This document shows, in pieces, positions 32,967 through 43,705 of a stretch of 64,000 nt of DNA; positions within the stretch are counted from its first letter, which is position 1; every line of letters begins with the position of its first letter. The notes beneath the pieces are model-generated. The model made no database searches and was not told the origin of the DNA. It saw only the letters and a program-made list of their open reading frames with translations. The position numbers and the translations under genes were made by a program. Source of the DNA: Oscarella lobularis (taxonomy: Eukaryota; Porifera; Homoscleromorpha; Homosclerophorida; Oscarellidae); NCBI RefSeq assembly GCF_947507565.1, contig NC_089183.1, positions 248,001 to 312,000 on the forward strand, written 5' to 3'.

Positions 32967-35900
32967 CTAGAAGTGGTCTACGAGCAAACTGGAAAGAACG
33001 GACGAGACCGACTCCTTGGAAGCTCGTATAGTAAGCCGATACATCTAAAAGACATCATTGATGTGAGATCCATTGAGAATTTTCCTACCTTCGCTTCAAT
33101 ATTCGGCTCCAAACGCGCTAGACAACCGATCTGGGCGGCGGTTGTGTGAAGAATTCCCACGAAGACAAAGTTATCGGGGTTCGGATCGACGTTCGAGAGC
33201 AGAGCCGGTCCAAAACCGGAGAGCTGCAAAACAAAATACAAAAATTCATATTTTAATCTCATTAATTATGCGTCACGCTCCCAAATGAATAAATAAACGC
33301 TGTGTACTAACCTTGGCTCGCGTTGCGTCGCTGTCGATGGGAAACTTGGCGTTGAAGACCGCCTGCTTCTCTTGGGGTCCGCCCAGCTGCTTCCAACGAG
33401 CGAAGAAGTCCTGCGCTGCCATTTCAGTGGGAGAGAAGAACTTATTGACGAATATCGGAAGCCTGAGAGTGATTCTCTGGGGAGCCCCATTGAAACTAAT
33501 AGAAAAAAACAACGTCTAGTGTGTTTAGAGTTAATTATTAGTAATTGGCTTTACGAAAATTGGATATCGAGTAGAGGAATTTCGCTGAATTCTTCCATGC
33601 ATTCGACGTTGAGAAGTTGCTGCGATTGGGCGCCCGGTTCGAGAGAAGTTCCAACGGGTTTCGCCTGAATGCGAAGTTCTGCGAAAAATTAAATCATTAC
33701 GAACGTGAAATCGAATCAATTTTCCAAGTCTTACGGCTTCCTAGGGATCCCGGAAGCTGCACGTCACTGCGAAAATTCGTCAGAGCCGATTGGGTCTTAT
33801 TCCCGAAGAAAATCCCAACGCGACCTTGAAAAAAATATATAAATAAATCAAATTCTGTATGTAACCGTACCTAAATTGTTCCTGTATTCCCCTTTGACTC
33901 CAATCTGCATGAACTCGTTCTCATACAAAATCCCGTTGTGTTTGAACAAGAATCTAGGATAGAATTGAATTAACGTTCTATTGAGTATTCTCTTCACTAT
34001 GACTGTACTTGTTGAGGGCTTCGGTCGCAGCCGGCGTCATGACTGGACCGCTTGATGGTGGCGCCGCCGTCGTCGCCGGTGCCGCCGCCGGTGCCGCCGC
34101 CGCACTCGAACCACCAAAAGCATCAAAAAACGAATCTCCCCCCGTCGAAGCGACGGGAGCCGGCGCCGGAGCGGGAGCCGGAGGCTCGGCAATGTCAACA
34201 AGAGAATCACTCTTCAATTTCAAAAAAATCAAATATATATAATTAATTATTATTATTGATTTTACCTGTCCTGCAAGTTGCGCTATTGTGACTGGTTTCG
34301 CCATGGTTGGATGTTGACTGACGGCAGCGGCGGCGGAAGCAGAAACGGCGGCCGGAGCGGCTGCGACAGCGTCGCCGTTTGGAATAGCCGTTTCACTAGC
34401 ACCTTCTATGGGAGCCCCTCCTTTCTTCTTCTTCAATTTAGCGAGAAGACTGCTCTCTCGTTCGGGAAACGGAGGCATTTCCTCCAAGACGGTTGCCTTG
34501 AAGGAGAGAGAGAGAAAAAGATACAAAATCCCTTATTTATTTATTTATTTTCTACCAGAACGTCTCTTGATGCCACGGTGGAGAGTCTCAAGTATTCGAG
34601 AGATCGTTGCTGGAGTTCGGCGTCCGAATTCCTTATTTGGGAATCGTGTTGCAAAATCTAACAGAAAAATAAACGATAATTAAAAATCAATTTCTCACGG
34701 ACTACCTCTCGAATGGTGGGACTTATTTCCGGAAACAAATTGATGAATTTCATGTACGTCGAAAGAAGAAGAGCCTTGGTTGGCTGACTGCAGAACGGAT
34801 ACTTATCATGTAGCAACTTGAACTGAACAAGAGGACTAAAAAGACATTTGGATCCATGTACGAGCTCTTGGACTACTACTTTAGGTACCTAGATCGTTGA
34901 TCTCCCGCTATCAAATTTCCAAACTCGCCCAAAATGTATCCGCCGACTTTTACCATGTTCTCGTGGCAGGCCGAAGCCTGAAGCGCCTAAAGAGAAAAAA
35001 AGGAGTGTCATATACAGAGCCACGGTCTTGAATAGAACCCCGCCGTCGATGAAGTCCTCCATCTCTACATAATAGAGTCTCAGGACACTATTCTATATAT
35101 GTACCTACCTCAAAGACTGTCTTGGCTGCGTATCCCTGAACGTCGTCTCTATTGATCACAATCTGCACCACTCGATACCAAACCTGAGCGAAAATGATTG
35201 GCTATTTTTATTAATTTTTAATTAACAATTATTCACTTCTTCGCTGACAAAGTCTCCCGCCATTCGTATCAAATTCAATATTGTGTCGACGTACCACGTG
35301 TAATCGGCCGCGTATTTTTCAGCCAAAATTGCAATTTTCAAAACCTAATAACACGTTAAATAATAGAGAAATTATTAACCTTTCTAATGACCGACCAGTT
35401 CTTCTCGAATGGCATAGTCAGCCGTTTCCAAATAGGTCAGCATCTCCTGAACAATCGTCTCCGAGTTCCCCTTGTCGCAAACGGCGTAGAGAAGATCCAC
35501 AGCGCGCTGTCTCACACTAACATCCCTCTCAGTCTAATAAAAATAATTAATACTGTTTAAATTTTATGGCCTTTTTTCTCTATACGACCTTCAATGCATT
35601 GAGAACCGTTTCCTGATGCTTGCTCACCGCTTCTCTCGAGAATTCCGACCTCGCCAGCTTGCACATTCCCTCCAGAGCCAAATATCTTGAATAGAAAAAG
35701 TCAAGTCCTACCATAACACTATCCCATCCACGTAGAATACCTCAAATTCGTTTCGCGGTGCTGCAAGTATTGCCCAAGCTGATTACTGGCTCTCACCAAC
35801 AAATTAGGTTCACTAGCAAATAAAAAATAATAATTAAATTATAATATATTATTTATCTACGTACTCGTCCAGGTGAATGATCAGATTGATGGCCTCAAAC

Positions 35901-37324
35901 AGAACGGCGTTCTTTGCATTGGAATGCTGGACTTTCTTCGACTTGGGCGGCTCCTAAGAGAACACCAGTCCCTTCCTCACACACTAAGTCTATTCTATGT
36001 ACCTGAGCTCGATTCAAAATCGCTTCCAAGGACTCAATAAGGCGTCCACGTGCAACAGCATCCGCTAGAAAGACACAGACATTGAAATATAAGTACTCTA
36101 TAGCTAATAATCTGTTCACGTGACACTGATACCACTATTGTTTCTTACTTGGAGGATGATGAAGTTGAAGCAATTTGAGCAGCTTGACTGAGAGCCAGGG
36201 AGCCGGTACAAAGTAGTACGTATAGTCTTGAAGATCCGTAAAAGACGTCGAGACAATCTGAGAGCAAAACCCGAAAATAAAAAAAGAACTAAATAAATAA
36301 AAAATTAAATTCTTACCCTGCTAAGTCTATTGATCGCCAAAGAGACGCACGACTGGACTTCTTCCGGGTTGCGCAGAGACAAAGCGTGAATCAAACTGCA
36401 AGCTGACGTCACAACACCCTAAAAATATAAATAATACTAATCAGTATTTAATTCTCTATGAGTCATACTAGATGTTTGTCTGTAATCAGTTGGACTATTC
36501 TCGCTGCCCATTCGCCAGTGGGAACGGCTTGGGGAACGGTCCGAAGCAATTTGAGCATACACAGAATGGCATTCTGCTTCACTCCATCCAAAACATCCCT
36601 AAGAAAAAAATTTAATAATCTCATTACCTATTTATTTATTGATGCTTACGCTGCGACGCAAAGTTTCGGTATGTCCTGCGCGAGCGCTTCGCCCATTTCC
36701 ATGTTCGCCATGTCGGCGACGCAGGACAATGCCAAGTTGATATAAATAGCATTTCGACTCGCCAAATCGTGCTTGATCGATTGAATAATGAGTTTCATCA
36801 AATCGCTGTGCGCGCTCACGAGAACCGAAATGAACAAATAACCCTAAACGAAAAAATTCCATAAAATAAATAATAATAATAATTTGAATGTGTACAATTT
36901 GTTTTTCGGTGTATTTGCTTGAGGAGAGCAAATTTACGGCTTCCATGTAGCCGAAATCGATGTCGTTGCCAAGGAGAAAGATGAAGAGCAATTTGCACAC
37001 GTACTTCTTTTTCTGATACCCGTCCAATTGCTTATCGCCTTTTTAGAGAGAGAGAAGGAACCCACGCGTGCCACGCCCCCTTGCGAAAACGGTTCCAATT
37101 GAGCCTTACCCTTGAATTTCGATCGAATGTTGGCGAGTTCTTTGTTGATTCGCTTTCGTTCTTGCTCTTTGGACTTGCCTGCGCGAAGGGAAGAGCGTTT
37201 TTTCGATGATCGGGGCGGCGAGAAAGGGGGCCCCGCTCGCTTTTCGGCGCTCGCCTGCGATCGACTTACAGTTGCGAATGTCCGCAATGAAGACGGCGAG
37301 ACCGCGCATGCCTTCGCCTTTCAT
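32967..37324 (-). CDS. AP2A: AP-2 complex subunit alpha (alpha-adaptin), intact
   Basis: Large subunit of the clathrin adaptor that recruits cargo and PIP2-rich membrane at the plasma membrane. The ATG at 37324 gives [20 protein letters not shown], as in animal alpha-adaptins. The trunk follows in many short exons: [64 protein letters not shown]. Then [22 protein letters not shown] leads into an Ala/Pro-rich hinge with a TIAQLAGQ segment. The appendage has IFFGNKT, the platform motif [15 protein letters not shown] (the conserved Trp is kept), [27 protein letters not shown] and [11 protein letters not shown], ending VDHF before the stop at 32969-32967. Only this copy is complete; its last exons and flank recur in the three chimeras. 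The boundary of the shared part falls exactly at the acceptor of the IFFGNKT exon, near 33825. Confidence 0.93.
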
Positions 37325-37608
37325 CGTAACGGTTTTCTTCAAAGAGACGAGTCGAAAAATCGCGCTATGGCGCCTTTTTGGAGCACTCCACCTTCGACGC
37401 CGCACTCGATTTGCAGTATTCCGGTGAGACGTCGGCTTTTCGACGGCGTGAGTTTGGAAATTCGTTGCTTTTCCACGCGGTGGCGTTCCAGCCGAAGTCC
37501 CGGATAGCGCAAACTGAGGACAATGAGGTTTCAATATGGTCGCGTCAAAAAAACAACAGATCCTAAAAACATGCATACAAATGAAAAAGAACAGATAGCC
37601 GGAGGTTT

Positions 37609-39957
37609 TCACGGCATGTGGCACGATTTTCCCGAGCACGCAATGAATTTCTTCAAGCGATCCTATCAAAAATTTAATACCTATAAATTAATAATTAAAA
37701 AATTGCTTACTTTCATCATAGCTTGAATTTTAGGATCAAGTTCTTTGACGGAATTCTTAGTTTGCCAAAGATCCTAAAAGGAGAATTTTCTCTATCACGA
37801 AAGAAAATTCGCTCTGTTACAGTATCACCTTATCTATATCATAGAACTCCTGAAAATTGGACGTGCTCAAATCAACGGGAGCATCGTCTAAATCATCAAT
37901 TAATGAATACTCTCTAATTCATTGGACGTTTCACCGGTTGGAAAAAATTCGGCGTACAACGTATTGTTTCCTGTCTCGAGCGATCGAATTGCTACAAAAG
38001 TGTTGTTCTTGCAGTCTGGAGAAACCCCGTTGCAGCAGGTAAAATTAATTAAACAATGAAATTAAGCCCCACCGTGCCTAAACACTTGAGGATCCATTTG
38101 AACCATGCACGGAGTTCCCTCCCCGAAATATTCAACGAGAAAATCCGAACGCCACTAGTAGAAAACGAGTCCCCTAGTGAGACGAAATGCGGCCTATCTA
38201 AACTACTATACTTCGTCTGCCTTCTGCTCGTTCATCAAAACGTTTTTGAGACTTTGGCCATCGACGTCTTCTGGAATAGCGGCACCAGCCAAATCCAAAA
38301 ACGTTGGCAACTTTATGCAAGTCGTTTTAGCAACTATAGCGTCTTATTCTCGATTACCGGTTACCAAATCAATGTTCAGTGCAATCATATCCGTCGTGGC
38401 GTTCTTGGAGACGCCTGGACCGCGAACGATGAGAGGAACGCGAATGTCCTCGTCATACGGTTGACGCTTTTCACCCTAAGTAACACCCCATAACCTCTAC
38501 AGAGTCTATCATTTCGAGCAAATAAAAATCCTTAACTCAAACTACTGTAAGCAGACTCGGAGCCCTTGAGAAGTTCTTACCTGTTGATTGAACTGTCCTA
38601 GATGATATCCTACAAAAAGGAATTGACAATGAAAGAGGTCTTCTTATCGAACGATCTCTCTCACCGTGATCACTGTTATAGAAAATAAAAGTGTCGTCTA
38701 TGAAACCGGATTTCTAGGCAATTTAGTCTAGCGTTGCTACAGAAACGGAGGAGACAATACCTCCAGAGTCATCAGAACCTCTTCGACCAAATCTTGCACG
38801 GAAAGCAAAGTCTCCCATCTCTGACGACACAATTGATCGACGATTTCCATAGTCTGATTCGTCATAGATGGAGTCCCTATAAATAAAATAAAAACCGAAT
38901 TAACCCTAGGTCTTCATCCTGACCTTCTGCTATAATCCAGTGCTTGTCTTTCCCTTCGAAGTGATACGAAGGCGTTCGAGGTGCCGTGCGATTGGCAAAC
39001 GTATTGTTGTACTGAGGCGCGGGAGTAGCCGGACGATGCGGTGCCGGCGTGGAGACGTACATAAAAAAAGGCGACTCGCCTAAAGACGAATTTTCAATAA
39101 TAAAACAAGTCTCAATAATTGGACTACTGTGATTTGATTTCGCGTCTTGAATAAAAGCAATGGCTTCGCGTTTAACGACGTCCGTAAAATAATCGTTTTT
39201 GTAGTCGTTTCCGTGTGTTTCTTTGACTCCGTCATTGGACACGGAATAGTGATAAAATTTGCTACAGACCGTAGTATTTTATTTTGCTCCCTTTTCACCG
39301 CTATATCACCTCTACCTGTTTCCCACCAATCCAAACCATTTCGACCAGCCAGGAGGCACGTGACTCACGTTGACCCCCGATGGTTTCAACGCATAATTAT
39401 TGAGATATTTACCTTGAGGGAGAACTCTTATCAAAGGGAGAATACTAGCAGACTAGGTTGGTACCAAAAAATCCCGTTCTATATCCGGCTTTTGTCATAT
39501 AAGCTCCTATTGTCTTCTGCTCATTCATATCGCGCCACGACTGGGCGTTGCATCCACGTCCCACATTATTTTCATACGTCTTGTGATTATGCGTATATTT
39601 ACCCGTCAACGTAGATGATCTATACATAAATGCAAATTTAATGAATAGATTAATCCCCTGCACGTGACAATGAATGGCCCCTCCTCCTCCCTTCTCCACG
39701 AACCTCGATGGACAACAAACTGGATGAGTCACGAAAGCGTTTTTGAAAAAGGTGCCCTCTTCGATCATCATGCTGTGAAGCTTCGGCTGCACGTCGAGCG
39801 AATTCAATTTCACGTCTTGGTCATCGGTGATGATGAATACTGCAAGACCGTACAGTGAAACGGACTGAAACGGAGTCTTGGTTACCTATATTAGGCTGTT
39901 TTGCCTCGAGGGATGCCCAAAGGGTCGCAAGAACGACGAGAAGGCAAAGAGATCTCA
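37609..39957 (-). CDS. GNS: N-acetylglucosamine-6-sulfatase (lysosomal)
   Basis: Exosulfatase removing 6-sulfate from GlcNAc ends of heparan and keratan sulfate in the lysosome. The ATG at 39957 starts a signal peptide (MRSLCLLVVLATLWASLEA). The metal site ITDDQD follows, then VCCPSR, whose first Cys (about residue 66) is the site converted to formylglycine. Next come LTGKYTHNHKTYENN, TIGAYMTKAGYRTGFFG, FFMYVSTPAPHRPATPAPQY, and GKDKHWIIAEG, all in family order. The last exons give FQEFYDIDK, DLWQTKNSVKELDPK and FIACSGKSCHMP, matching the Cys-containing C-terminus of animal GNS, with the stop at 37611-37609. AP-2 alpha begins about 285 bp downstream on the same strand; the interval holds no gene. 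Confidence 0.9.
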
Positions 39958-40275
39958 TTCTAATGATATCGTCACGTGCTTGGCGTAGCGCGCTCGCATA
40001 CTTTGAATCTAAAATTTCAAAAGAATATTTTCTTGTATCTCTGAACGTTCTTGTTTTCTTGTCGCTTCGAGTAGCAAAGAAATTAATAAACCAATAACTA
40101 CTCTTTTCTTATCCTACTAGGAATATAAATATGTTCCGACATTTATATAGTGATCCTGCAGATAACGTTTCCAGTGAACCAAGGATCTACGTACCATGCT
40201 GTACGATGGATGTGTGTACGTATAAATATGTGAAACTGAAAGTGACTATTTAGCGAGCAAGCGCACAGAAGCCGG

Positions 40276-41361
40276 ATGGAAAGCTCTGCAGTGATCCTTA
40301 GCACAGCTCCTTCTCCCGCCACTTCTCTTTCTCCCGCCACTTCTCTTTCTCCCTATGAAGTCGAGTGCATTATAAACGGCACGGAAAAATCTTTGGAAGT
40401 AGCCACATTTCCGGGTCTGAAGTTTGATTATTTTTGGCTGATTTTGACCTTGTTTGTTCTTATCGGAAACATGGTTGTTCTTATATGGCTATGCTCTCGT
40501 CCCAGGGAACACAGGAACAGCATCGCATCAATACTTGTTATCAACTTGGCTCTCGCCGACTTTCTTTTGGGCATTCAAATGTCAGTGCGTCTATTTCTAA
40601 CTCAACGACCCTGTTACACGCTTAGATACGAAAAGCCAGCCAAAATTTTCTGCGCTATTTCTGTTGCACTCCAATCGATGAGTGTTTCGCTTTCAGGAAT
40701 GGTAACGGCGACAATGCCTCTGTACTACGCAACTACCGTGTTTGGTTCATGCTGCGTGTGTTGCTTGGGACAGCCACAGTGCACTCGCAAAAGAATAATA
40801 TTAGTCATTGGTGTGGAATGGATTATTGCGGGTTCGTTCACAGGATTTCAGCTGTACCCGTTTTCTTTTTCGGACTGCTCTTTTGTGCTGTCTTCCCCAA
40901 TCGAAAACAATAATGCTTTCATCGTCCTGTTGCTTACAGTTGTCCCGATCACCTACACATGCATACTGGTAAAACTCAGAAGACAGACGAGCTGGCAGAA
41001 TTCAACTGTGCTTACAGGAATGGGAATAAGGCTCTTCGCCATTGCGTTTCTCACATTTGCATGCTGGACGGCGTATACCGTGCTGTATGACGCGGCTCTT
41101 ACGAATTCACGTACGCGGCTCTCTTATGACGATGCATGTGTGCTTTCGATGATAGCCATTATAAACCCACTGGTTTTCACAATATTTTCACGCCCCTTCT
41201 GCCAGTTTGCTAAAAGAATGTGGATACGTCTTCGTTTCATGTGCGGACACGCACTTCCAATGAGCAACATAGCATCGCGTAGCGAAGAATCAAATCTTTT
41301 TCAGGACGACACGCCAGGAGAGGAAACTACTGAATCTACTGACAACACCATAGAAGTGTAA
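40276..41361 (+). CDS. Rhodopsin-type (class A) GPCR, intronless, lacking a DRY motif
   Basis: A single-exon receptor of 361 residues. The N-terminal tail has a duplicated SPATSLSP stretch and one NGT glycosylation site. TM1 begins near residue 51 (WLILTLFVLIGNMVVLIWL). TM2 has the class A signature NLALADFLLG. TM3 follows a conserved Cys (IFC) that can pair with the Cys in the loop FSDCSF. TM6 has FACWTAY and TM7 NPLVF in place of NPxxY. The DRY/ERW motif after TM3 is absent; the sequence there is TATMPLYY. The tail is acidic and Ser/Thr-rich. TM2 and TM7 resemble the transmembrane part of leucine-rich-repeat (relaxin-type) receptors, but no repeats are present. The ligand cannot be predicted. 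It stands alone on the plus strand, with no operon-like partner. Confidence 0.85.
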   Translation: MESSAVILSTAPSPATSLSPATSLSPYEVECIINGTEKSLEVATFPGLKFDYFWLILTLFVLIGNMVVLIWLCSRPREHRNSIASILVINLALADFLLGIQMSVRLFLTQRPCYTLRYEKPAKIFCAISVALQSMSVSLSGMVTATMPLYYATTVFGSCCVCCLGQPQCTRKRIILVIGVEWIIAGSFTGFQLYPFSFSDCSFVLSSPIENNNAFIVLLLTVVPITYTCILVKLRRQTSWQNSTVLTGMGIRLFAIAFLTFACWTAYTVLYDAALTNSRTRLSYDDACVLSMIAIINPLVFTIFSRPFCQFAKRMWIRLRFMCGHALPMSNIASRSEESNLFQDDTPGEETTESTDNTIEV

Positions 41362-41741
41362 CTGTAACTGTGGGTTTTGATCCTAGCATCATAGATGCTA
41401 GCACAATCTTATTACTCTTGATGTCAGTGTTATTTCTCTAATCCATCACTGCTACGGTTTTTCAATAAGTACTGCCTTGGTTTACATGTCGCACTCTACA
41501 TGTGTACACACTTGCAACACGCACGCGCGTGACTAAGAGACTCCGCGTCCACAGCCTGATGGTACTACACAATTTATCAATCCTTGTCGCTTTCTAACAT
41601 ACGCTACTTTTCTAAAGACAACGGAAGACCGAAGCAGCAGCGGCACGCAAGAGTTAGGTCAGTTAGGGCCTCGCCTATTGACCATTGGCATGCATAAGGC
41701 AATGTGCAAAGCCCCACAATTCACTTACTCCTATCTAGGAG

Positions 41742-42883
41742 ATGCGCTTAGCAACGACGACGACAACTCTCGCCAGACAGAGGGAGAAACAAGAGAAACA
41801 AGAGACAGGCACGGTTACTAAGAAGGGGAACAGTAAACACATCCTATCTCTACGGGTGTGTTGACAGGAAATCAAACACGGAAGCGGGCGGGACATCGTT
41901 CGTTCGAGGTAAGAAAGAAAAGAGAATAAGATAATCCGTGTAAAATCTCCTCCAGCTGATCGGCTTAAAGACCTCAACGATGTATCTACCTCGCTGAAGA
42001 AACATTACACGCCCAAGGAGAAAATGTACCACCTCATTATATGAAGTTGTTCTGTCTCTACGTCACACATTTATCCTATACTACAGATTGGGGCCCTTTC
42101 TTCCCGACATTGACACCAATCTAACCCCCTACGTTTCAACTCAGGTGGCAAACTACTTGATATATCAGGTAACGCGGCGTCAATTGCCTGTACCATTCCT
42201 AACTTAATTCTGAAGCCGACTAAAATACCAGCCAACGGCGTTTACCGCCAAAGAGCCACAGCACAAAAAATAACAGGTACAGTAACGCGAATTTTTCTGT
42301 GCTAACGGATATACATTATTACCTGTACTTAGATCCTGAAAAAGATCTAAGTATGAGCAGGTAACGAATGTGCTTAGTGCAATACTTCCCTGCTACTTTG
42401 TTCCTAGAGCAACTCCATCTCCTAAACCTCTCAACTTTTCTTATCCGCCAATACCCAAGTAAGCCTCGCACATAAATCCCTACACATCATCCTAAATACT
42501 GTCCTTGCAGACGAAGAGGAAAAATTCCCGTCACCGTGCCAAAGGAATTTTTCAAACGCGAAAAAAATCGCGAACTTCTTCGTCTACCAAAAATACCGAG
42601 CCTCCGAGCGTCTATGCCGGCTTCCTCCTCGTCAACCAATCAACTCAGTCACGCCGAGGTGCTCGCCTTTCGCGAGGCGCTCACTAAGCTGCAAGAGACT
42701 CACGCCAGCGAAAGAGCACGAGACGACTACCGTCGAGCCGAAGTCGATTGTCGAAAATTTCGCTTGGACAAACTAATGCCGAAATCTCGACCGGTATTTC
42801 GGGAGGCTCTCAAGTCGTACATGAGTACGTCAAAGGGCGCAAAAGAAGCGGCTACAAAGGTCGCCACCAAATCTCTAGGTTAG
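41742..42883 (+). CDS. Unidentified eight-exon gene, 259 aa
   Basis: I do not recognise it. Eight exons with GT..AG introns of about 47-61 bp (41742-41832, 41885-41908, 41956-42025, 42087-42168, 42216-42276, 42333-42360, 42408-42458, 42511-42883) sum to 780 nt and keep one frame from ATG to TAG, which strongly supports a real gene. The protein is basic and soluble, with no signal peptide or membrane segment. It has a charged start (LARQREKQEKQE), a Pro-rich middle (PSPKPLNFSYPP), then KEFFKREKNRELLRLPK and a long helix-prone C-terminal half (HAEVLAFREALTKLQETHAS) ending in a Lys/Ala-rich tail. It could be a small cytoskeletal or ciliary component, but that is only an impression from composition. 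Confidence 0.6.
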
Positions 42884-43125
42884 GGGAGTCAGTGCTTGGG
42901 GACTTAGACTACGGATTATGATATGTTTAGACTAGAGTAGAAGTGGACTCTATTGTCGATTTTGTATGGCTCCTACCCCTGAACTTATCTCTAAATTTCG
43001 TATGGTACAGATGACGAGGAACCGTTGGCACTACTTTAATTAAATGTATTCTTACCTGTTATATCTTTAATCTTTGAGAGACTCCAACAGAATGATTTTG
43101 GACCTACAAATAAACAGGAATTTTG
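42884..43125. other. Intergenic, convergent 3' ends
   Basis: AATAAA at about 43110-43115 could serve the plus-strand gene ending at 42883. No other feature seen. Confidence 0.4.
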
Positions 43126-43661
43126 TTATGCGTTTGTAGCGCGAGTATGACAATCAAAGCGGCTTCGCATGACGCGTCTGTGCCAAAATTCGGAGTCACG
43201 TCTTTGCGTGATTTTCAGCTGACCTGTCAGCGGCTTCTACATCTATTATATAGTTCATTTACGAACGTCAGTAAAGTTCTTTGTGAAGGAAGAAACGCAG
43301 GCGCGTTCGGGAACGTACGCCTGATGATAGACGCATCCTGGAAATAAATCAATTGCACGTACGTCGCCACAACTTCAATAGAAAACAGGTACCGGAATCG
43401 AAGACGGCAAGAGCGGACGATTCCGTCCCCCCGCCGGCGTTCTCTTGCAACGACAACGTGCTGACAGGACACGTGCAGCTGAGGCCAGAGAATCAATAAA
43501 AATCCGAAGTCTCTATGATACTTACTTGTCTAAGTGCACGTGAATTCCCCAGTGGCACGCTAGGGTAATAGTAAAATTTGAATTTTTAAGCAATTTACGT
43601 TATCCTTCTTACCTGCATCTTCAAGAAACCGTGCAGACGATCCGGACTGAACAAGAACAGG
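43126..43661 (-). CDS. 3' exons of an unidentified Cys-containing protein; upstream exons lie beyond the satellite
   Basis: Minus-strand exons with good splice sites and matching phases: 43613-43661, 43526-43559 (34 bp), 43393-43478, 43267-43337, and a less certain last exon 43126-43236. The acceptor at 43662 is preceded by a pyrimidine-rich TTTCTTTCGTTTCTCAG. The translation includes FLEDAACHWGIHVHLD, then NCTCPVSTLSLQEN, then GCVYHQAYVPERAC and NFTD. Several cysteines and an N-glycosylation site suggest an extracellular protein. I cannot name the family. The intron upstream of 43662 runs straight into the 41-bp satellite 44 bp away, so the gene's 5' part would lie more than 20 kb off, past the window edge. 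Confidence 0.45.
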
Positions 43662-43705
43662 CTGAGAAACGAAAGAAAAGAATCATTAAAATCCAATTTC
43701 TGTTT

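Noticed and set aside
37100-37669. Long minus frame 37106-37669 as a separate protein
   Set aside because: It overlaps the AP-2 alpha first exons and the GNS last exon in other frames and shows no conservation of its own.
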